Part shown: positions 57,521 through 64,000 of the stretch, piece after piece | Numbering within the stretch: the first letter of the stretch is position 1 | Layout of the letters: every line of letters starts with the position of its first letter | Origin: Acanthosoma haemorrhoidale | Lineage: Eukaryota > Arthropoda > Insecta > Hemiptera > Acanthosomatidae | Direction: 5' to 3' | Length of the DNA: 64,000 nucleotides | Assembly: GCA_930367205.1 (NCBI GenBank) | Contig: OV884011.1 | Location: forward strand, 169,891,226 to 169,955,225 | Position numbers and translations under genes: made by a program | The notes under the pieces: generated by a model | Databases searched by the model: none | Told to the model about the DNA's origin: nothing | What the model saw: only the letters and a program-made list of their open reading frames with translations

Positions 57521-58819
57521 ATTGTCTAACTGTAATACTTGTGAAACATTAAAAGAAGGCGTCCTTCTTAGATTGCATCTCCTGTACGTACGCTGCCAGA
57601 AAATTACCTTCCTATCCACTATACGTGAGTTAGCGGCCTATCGTTTGCAGAAATGCTGTTTATGCACAAGGACCGACACATGATTTAAACTTTCTTTAAG
57701 AAGTTTAATTATTTCATAATAAGCAACATTGCTTACGATCCATGTTTAATTCTTACCGTTTGACATTACTAACAGCAAAGGCATTCTATGCTAACTGCAT
57801 ATAATTCTGTACATAAACACAACAAAACGAGGAAGAGGATAGAATGCGAGATGTGTTCCTGGCAAATTGTAACCACGAGATTTCGTTTATAATAACACAC
57901 TGAAGTTAGATAGAGTGATCCGATTGCCAAGCCTAGTGGTCTGTGACTCCTCTGTGTGTGAATTCATTTGCTTCAAACGAGCCGTTACAATTGAATGCGT
58001 GAGTGCTGACCGCTCCATTGTACACCTGTAGGACAAGGTCTGGCCTGTTCTGTTCCAAGATATAACCGAACGGTAGTCAATTTAAAAGTAGAGCAGGTTC
58101 CTAAATAATTGTAGTCCTTGCGGAGATTTTGTCGCCAATTAGCCAGGCATACTGACTTAGTTTGGACTTACTGGGAGCCACGTGGATTTTTTAAAAAGTA
58201 AATGCGTGTTTTTGATGTCATTCAATTTGATTATCCATTTCCTGCGTGAAAAAGATTCCATGAGCTATTGAGCTTAAAAATTCTGTATCATTGACAAAAG
58301 AAAATCTGGATAGGTATGAATATTAGCGGTAGAATTGGAGTAAATGCTCGGGCTCGGGCTACCAGCAATTTGTCAAAATATTCTGGAAGCTGTTAGAACA
58401 AAATGATTTAAAAACAAGATGGTAAATGTGTGGTTATGTTGGTTTTAGTGTAGTTTCCTCAACGGTCTTTCGTCTCCCGCCCGCTCAAATGTCTGCATCA
58501 TAAATTCAGTACAGTTAGTGTATTGTCAAATGATGCTCTTCATCCGAATTGATAATGAAGGGATTTTCTGGCATTTTAAGATTGGGAGGATTCGAATTTC
58601 AAATAGCTCATTAAGAATTATATCTAGAATTAGGATGCCTAGAAGCAGGTAGAATGTTTTTGGTCATGGTTTTGATACCATTATGGGGAAACTTCCCAAA
58701 ATAACAAATAAAATCAATGTTTTGTCTATTTGTTGGGTCTACTTGATTTACGCTTCTTGTTTATTTGATATTTATCTTTGGTGGCCCTTTCATTCAAACG
58801 TGATATGAGGAAGTCTCGA

Positions 58820-59311
58820 GCAATTTCAGAATGGGATCATGCGAAAAGTGGTCCGACACACCTCTCTCGAGAGGTTAAATATCGCTGACACCTGCACCGG
58901 TTGCTTGGTGTGCCGTCGGTAGGCGAGTTCATCCGCCGGAGACACAAAGTTTTTTGACTCGTTGCAGCACCTAACCAACCCAGTGTTTAACACTATAATA
59001 AATTTGTTACTTTGCTATACTGCTGGACATTCCACCCCTCCCGCATCGATGGCAACAGACTGTCAGGGAAAAATTAGGTTAAGAATTAGTATGTAAGTTA
59101 GTTTTAATTTTGATCAAAAGGTGAGTCCAGTCACGTAAATGTATCATTATGCTTGTTTATTCCATTATATCATTTTTATAAAATAAGAAAACCTGTTTAT
59201 AATTGTAGCGACGCTAAAGGAAATACAAAAACTAAATTGTAAATAGATTTCCTTGAGGATCTTTAATTGTATATAATCAGTGAATTTAAAGGGGATAGGA
59301 AGAAAAAAAAA
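58820..59311 (+). pseudogene. LINE family B ORF2 end and 3' tail, with an embedded foreign insertion
   Basis: The plus strand reads QNGIMRKVVRHTSLERL, a frameshift, then VGEFIRRRH and NPVFNTI, then the 3' untranslated region, to an A-rich end at about 59311. At 58997-59029 about 33 bases interrupt the ORF end, between the codons for the conserved NT(I/M) and PPLLP blocks. Of these, 29 bases (59001-59029) match 63140-63168 of the Merlin transposase relic exactly. Compare the uninterrupted copy at 60820-61036. Confidence 0.85.
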
Positions 59312-60279
59312 ATCTGCCATTGTCAGGGGAGGCATTCGGATCGGAAGTAAATATTTAAGTATCTATTGCAATGGATTGTCTAGGAATGTACAGCAGCTCT
59401 AAGTAAGCTATACGATGGCAATGGAACGGTTTTAAGAAAGTGTGTAACCTCCTTAGCTACGGTGGTGACAAAGTAATATTGGACAGAATGGGTAGCTTCG
59501 TTGAGCGGACAATTGACCCAACACGCTTTTACTTTCCTTTTTAGGGTTTGATATCATTTAAGTCACTTTTCACGTATTTTTCGGAATAGCAATTTTAGGG
59601 TTTTCCCGCGAGGGAGTGGAATTGAAGCTGCTTCATGATGGCACGAAATTTTTGTTGTCTAGCTCGAGAAGAAAGGTACTCCACTTACAAGTGAGTCCGG
59701 GAAAGGTTTGTCTGTATTTTGGTATCCTCCACAATACCTTGGATTTAACAGGTTAACTTTTGGTGTAGATACGTTGAAGGGAGCGCCTTGTAACAGCCAT
59801 GAGGGAGAATTCATTCGTTTGTCTGTATGTACTAGGATAGGTTTCAAATCGTTTTGAAGTAAAAAAAAAAAAAAGTACCTCGAATTATCTTAAAATACAA
59901 CGACAAATGAAATTAACTGCTCAATCAAGATGGTGACAGTAGGTGTTTAAAACTAATCATGAAAATTATTGGGATCATAATAATCAGTTTCATTCAGGTC
60001 TCTAAAATCATTGCTCAGTTGATATTTTTAATAAAACTTGCCAAATTGATCCCCGAGGTAAAACGCCGGTCTTTAAAAAATAAGTCTTGATAGCACGTTC
60101 GGTATCAGGTGATGGTACAACTGATCATTGATCGTACCAATTATTATCATAATGGAACATTCCATTGTAATGCCAGCACAGGGTAATTTTTTTTTATGCG
60201 AGAGTGTATTCCCATACAATACACCAAAGTTTTTGAAGTATTGTATCCAAATACATAATTTAAATTAATGTGCAAGTTA
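59312..60279. other. RhoGEF intron 3, middle part
   Basis: No gene was recognised. The minus-strand frame 59659-59847 has no motif. The first ~25 bases resemble those after the tail trimer at 48321. Confidence 0.45.
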
Positions 60280-60532
60280 GTTTTAAGGTTGATCAAAAAG
60301 GTAAGCCCCATCACCTTTATTAGTCAGTTTAGTCCAGTCACGTATAATGTATATCATTATACTTGTTTATTCATTATATAATTTTTATAAAATAACAAAA
60401 CCTGTTTATAATGTAGCGATGCTACAGGAAATACAAAAATAATTTGTAAATAGATTCGCCTGAGGATCTCCAATTCCAATTATATATAATTATTTGTAAA
60501 TTTAAATGGGCTATGAAAAAAACAAAAAAAAA
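60280..60532 (+). mobile_element. LINE family B 3' tail insertion
   Basis: Starts with TTAAGGTTGATCAAAAAGG and the hairpin AAGGTAAGCCCCATCACCTT (60298-60317), then the complete tail blocks, ending in AAAACAAAAAAAAAC. There is no coding part. It is one of the best-preserved copies of the tail. Confidence 0.88.
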
Positions 60533-60819
60533 CAATTATGATAATGCCTTGTTATAAAATATCTTGAACAGATTTGGAGGCAGCTGCAAAACTGGGTATC
60601 ATTGTAAATGAAAATGAGACCAAGTACCCGCACTTTAAAGAATATAATCCCTCCTTTAGTTCATAAAATAAAAGAGACATATTTTAAATGGGAAAAATAG
60701 TATTAATACAAACATTAAAAATATATAACTGACAAGGTTTTACCTCCAATATATATTTAATTATAATGCAATGAATGTGCTTGTTACCAACACAAAGTAT
60801 CTCTAACCTTGGTGTCATG
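60533..60819. other. Short intronic spacer between LINE B copies
   Basis: AT-rich intron sequence of about 290 bases with no recognised feature. Confidence 0.4.
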
Positions 60820-61295
60820 TGTGAGGAGAGTGGTCCGACATACCTCTCTCGAGAGGTTAAAGAACGCCGACCTGCACCCGTTGCTTGATGTGCCGTCGGT
60901 GGGTGAGTTCATCCGCCGGAGACACATTAAGTTTTTCGACGCGTTGCAGCACTTCACAAATTCAGTGTTTGACACTATGACCCCACCACTCCTCCCGAAT
61001 CGATGGCATCAGACGGTTGGAGAAACATTAGGCTAAGAATTAGCATTTAAGTTAGTTTTAAGTTTTTGATCAAACAGGTGAGCACCATCACCTTACAGTC
61101 TTATCAAAGAAGTCAGGTATAATGTGTAGCAATATACTTGTATTAAATTATATAATTTCATACGGAATCTAGACCTTATACATAATGTAACGACGCTATA
61201 GGAAATATAAAACTGCAATGTAAATAGATTCGAGTGATAATCTTTAGTGAATAATTATTTTGTCATTTTTAAGGGGATAGGAGGGGGAAAAAATA
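60820..61295 (+). pseudogene. LINE family B ORF2 C-terminus and 3' tail
   Basis: The plus-strand frame (to 61036) encodes RRVVRHTSLERLKNADLHPL, VPSVGEFIRRRHIKFFDALQ, NSVFDTMTPPLLPNRW and a natural ORF stop. This gives the true C-terminus of family B. The 3' untranslated region follows (hairpin CAGGTGAGCACCATCACCTT at 61075-61094), ending in GGGGATAGGAGGGGGAAAAAA. Several tail blocks are diverged, so this is an older copy. Confidence 0.88.
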
Positions 61296-62452
61296 TGAGG
61301 AGAACCAGAAGAAGCAGTACTAAATGGGCTCGAAATTTTAATTCCATTGCAAGCTAATGCAGATAATCCCATTTCGCTTAAATACAAAGTTACGAATGAC
61401 AGCGTGACTTGCACTATATTTAATATTGTTTCAAGGAATGCGTTACTATGGTTCGATTATTTTTTTTATTTTTAATAGCTGTAATCAAATTCATCATCTT
61501 GTGTATAGACGAACGGATTCTGTACCCCCGGGGTAACTTTGTAAAATCTCCGACAAGTGCATTATCAACAAAGTTATCATTCCTAAACAAATTTGTCTCT
61601 TCTTTATGGAGAGAAATTGGAATCTCATCTTCGAGTTCTTACGCCCTTTGAATTTCTGTACGACTTATAATAGAAGTGACGTATAATTAATTATCTTTCC
61701 ACCTTTGCATACGATTTTATATTTTAAAATGCCTCACCTATATATGCAAAGCATGATCCGTTCTTATGAAGAGCCTTTACTAACTTTTTTATATAGAGTG
61801 GATGAAGGAAAGATGATTTTCTCTCGTTCAACTAAGGGCTCGTCAATGACATTATTTTCCTCAATGTCCATGTTTTGTCTCAGGCCACTCTTTTGTAAGC
61901 CAGTGGTGTATTTTGTCTTGCTAACCCAGAGGCACAAGAAGCAAGGATATTTGGCGTAGCCACTTTGCTGCCCAAGGAGAAAGTTAACTATTTGTAAGTC
62001 CACACAAATCACCCATTGATGTTCATGATACTTTATCTTCTTCAAGACGAAAGCTATGGGGGACTAACAGACTGATAATAGGGGAAATACCAAATCCTTG
62101 TACATTTGATTGAGAACTGGACAAAATGAAGTTAAAACTGCACATTTCGTGTAGAACTGCACTTTCAAAAAAACTGATCTAAAAATGTAGTCTAAATAGA
62201 GAAAACATATATAGATCCAGCGCCCTAAATATAGCTACAATCAGTTCTAAAATCCTAGGTACCAAAAAAAAAAAATTTCTTCTAGGCCGCCTGAGTTATT
62301 GAAGGGTATCCATTTGCATGATGATTTGTTTTTATTGTGGAATTATGTGGTTATTTCGTTTTTTTATTTAGTTATCTCTTATAAAAACCTCTGTTATAAA
62401 AATATTTCCGCTGATAGCTATGATTTTACTTATATTTAATTTTTTTTTTCAG
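61296..62452. other. RhoGEF intron 3, last part
   Basis: Contains the repeat-borne coding fragment at 61764-62045 (separate entry). The plus-strand frames 61448-61651 and 61705-61959 show no domain. The acceptor for exon 4 has a clear TTTTTTTTTCAG tract. Confidence 0.5.
61764..62045 (-). pseudogene. Repeat-borne coding fragment with an LLGQQSG...YPCFLC motif
   Basis: The minus-strand 93-codon frame reads EHQWVICVDLQIVNFLLGQQ, SGYAKYPCFLCLWVSKTKY and DEPLVEREKIIFP. I recall this arrangement (CVDLKMVNFLLGQQSG.TKYPCFLC.W) from a repeated family of uncharacterised arthropod proteins that appears to be of transposon origin, but I cannot name the family. The Cys-x2-Cys pair could be half of a metal site. 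The fragment lacks both ends, lies antisense in a RhoGEF intron, and is most likely a decayed mobile-element gene. Confidence 0.55.
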
Positions 62453-62502
62453 GTGGTGCAGCTGAAAGGGCGGGCCTCCACAGTGGTGACACCATCGTCA
62501 AG
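62453..62502 (+). CDS. RhoGEF2: PDZ-RhoGEF exon 4 (PDZ domain, middle)
   Basis: A 50-bp exon between TTTTTTTTTCAG and GTCAAG|gtattt. It completes the Gly codon of exon 3 and encodes GGAAERAGLHSGDTIVK, the classic PDZ segment GGAA.RAG...GD.I(I/V)K. It matches ARHGEF11/12 (DGAAMRAGVQTGDRIIK type). It ends in phase 0. The remaining PDZ strands and helix, the RGS-like, DH and PH domains must lie beyond the window end. Confidence 0.92.
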
Positions 62503-62754
62503 GTATTTCCTTTAGTATTAATATTTTTTTTTTAGTTTGGTCGACGGCTCCACGTTATATTAGAAATTTATTATGATACTCGTTACAATTCACACCACTG
62601 GGATTACATACCACTACTAAGAATTATCTCATAATTTACTTTAACCTATATTAAAAGTGTTTCTATTACGTTTTATGAGTAATTAGAACAAATAGTAATT
62701 TATTTATTTTGCAATGAGATAAATATTGTATGTTTGATGGTGTTAATATCTAGA

Positions 62755-63237
62755 GGGTCCTTTTGGGAATAGGGACCCTACTTTATCTAGCATTGTTTTG
62801 GTTATTTTGCCATCTTAAACCTGTCCTATAATGTTTTTATCTATATTTATGTTTGCTTTGACCCGTCTTTGTGAACCTTAGTATCTGATAATATTTCAGT
62901 TTAGTTTTCTGATCCTGAAGGGAAACATCATGCCGTTATTTGATTTAGCTGCTGAAGTAGATACGAAGGAAAAAGCGGTTTTGTTTCTTCAATCTAAGGG
63001 GGTATTGTATAGTAAAAAAATGTGTTCTAATGCCCATCAAATGAAACTTTATCTAGGCGAAAATGACAGATGAAGATGCAACGTGGAAGGCTGCAAAGAA
63101 ACCTTTGGATTAAGAAAAGCAACATTTTTGGAAAATACTAATTTGTTACTTTGCTATACTGCTGGACAAACGAATATACATCTACTATACCAAAACAGTG
63201 CTGAATATCAGTGGGGCCCCTATTCCCAAAAAGGCCC
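62755..63237 (+). mobile_element. Merlin-like DNA transposon remnant with terminal inverted repeats
   Basis: Terminal inverted repeats are GGGTCCTTTTGGGAATAGGG (62755 on) and the complement CCTATTCCCAAAAAGGCCC ending at 63237; about 22 of 25 positions pair. They enclose ~430 bp that encodes only an N-terminal transposase piece. The length fits an internally deleted copy. The flanks (TATCTA/TATGTA) do not give a secure 8-9-bp target duplication. It lies in RhoGEF intron 4. Confidence 0.75.
62925..63200 (+). pseudogene. Merlin/ISXO2-type transposase N-terminal fragment
   Basis: The plus strand reads MPLFDLAAEVDTKEKAVLFL (62932 on), QSKGVLYSKKMCSNAHQMKL, a TGA stop at 63071, then, after a frame break, RCNVEGCKETFGLRKATFLE and TNL. 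The Cys...His...Cys-x4-Cys arrangement with MKLYLG and a 'GLRKATFLENTNL' end matches the N-terminal zinc-binding region of Merlin (IS1016/ISXO2-like) transposases in arthropods. The catalytic DDE domain is absent. It is a pseudogene. Confidence 0.72.
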
Positions 63238-64000
63238 AGTATGTAATTAACCATCTGGATCTTACTGGTGTGCCTCATGTTTGGCAATTATATGGATTTT
63301 ATCCACTTTCCCTGATCTTGCCTCGGTCCTTTGAACCGGCCTTCCCAACAGGAGGGGTTGAGGTGCCTCTGGTCTCATATATAGGAGCAATACTCGAGTT
63401 GTTGTTTCGCTCTGTTGTCTTGACTGGCGTTGATGACCCAACGGTTTGATGGATTAAACACTTAACTGGTAGTCTACATTTTGAAAAATTGTTCAGCGTG
63501 GCTGATTTAGTCGGGCTAAATATTAAGTAAAAATTAGCGGTCTCGTTAGGTTTCACCTCGTATTCAAAGTATGAAAATACCTATAGAATTAATATTATTC
63601 TTGCATTCTTCACTAACCGCTGCGAGACGTTGAAATTCATGCAGTGTTTGTTTTTCCCAAAGAAGTTCAAACAGTGCCGCATCCTTCGTCCCTTTACTCT
63701 CCAGTGTTGGCGTTAGGTACGGTTTGTTTACTTTTGAAGGTAGTCTTATTTTCACAGTGGAATTATCATACTGCACAATGAGTGGGCCACCTTCCTATAA
63801 CGGTGAAATGAAATGGAAATAACCCTTTATTCTGAGACATCGTCCCCTAAGAATAAGGTATAAATCAATACGTTTAAATTATACATATATAATTGTTTGT
63901 TACGTAAAATGGCCTGATGTGGTTACTTTATAAATAATATTGCATCTATCTACATATGTGGTGACTTCAATTATATTTAAGCATAATATTGAAATGGTTA
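63238..64000. other. RhoGEF intron 4, start (continues beyond window)
   Basis: The frames 63198-63449 (plus), 63299-63556 and 63564-63776 (minus) lack recognised domains. No further PDZ exon is visible, so the intron extends past the window edge. Confidence 0.45.

Larger units (their letters stand above)
54504..58819. other. RhoGEF intron 3, first part
   Basis: No exon was recognised. It contains a LINE B tail remnant at 55.05 kb, a tRNA-like remnant near 56.6 kb and a 12-bp inverted repeat at 57.45-57.52 kb. Open frames at 55589-55780 (plus) and 55963-56163 (minus) have no recognised domain. Confidence 0.45.

Overview
This window is eukaryotic nuclear DNA from an arthropod, most likely an insect. 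It is AT-rich, its genes are split by kilobase-scale introns with GT/AG junctions, and it holds Jockey-type LINEs, an LTR retroelement with errantivirus-type LTR ends and an env remnant, Tc1/mariner relics and a Merlin remnant. I cannot name the species from sequence alone.

Layout. Positions 0.5-14.9 kb are a retroelement graveyard: degenerate LINE pieces, a scrambled errantivirus-like element, a second internally deleted copy with both LTRs (6984-10032), and an apparently intact Jockey-type LINE (about 10554-14849) with ORF1 (zinc knuckles), ORF2 (endonuclease plus reverse transcriptase) and a poly(A) tail. Positions 14.9-20.6 kb hold nothing I recognise as coding. From 20629 to about 33060 lies a plus-strand Spred (Sprouty-related, EVH1 domain) gene: three exons for the EVH1 domain and its tail, then one long terminal exon with the cysteine-rich Sprouty domain. 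Its first exon was not found. About 1.4 kb downstream, from 34451 to beyond the window end, is the 5' part of a PDZ-RhoGEF gene (RhoGEF2/ARHGEF11-12 type): four small exons, 124 codons, covering the start and most of the PDZ domain, spread over 28 kb of introns.

The introns carry LINE fragments (a CR1-like relic in Spred; 3' tails of a second Jockey-like family and a 108-bp tail of the intact LINE family in the RhoGEF gene), two Tc1/mariner relics, a Merlin-like DNA transposon remnant with terminal inverted repeats, and many tRNA-like repeat fragments.

Functionally, Spred proteins restrain Ras/MAPK signalling and PDZ-RhoGEFs activate Rho downstream of G12/13-type signals. Their adjacency may be chance. 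The most unusual structures are a ~615-bp GC-rich cassette that replaces the gag N-terminus in two oppositely oriented retroelement copies, a head-to-tail trimer of a LINE 3' tail, a conserved short hairpin in the 3' regions of many LINE copies, a 108-bp LINE insertion with a perfect 13-bp target-site duplication, and a 29-bp piece of Merlin transposase sequence embedded in a LINE fragment.
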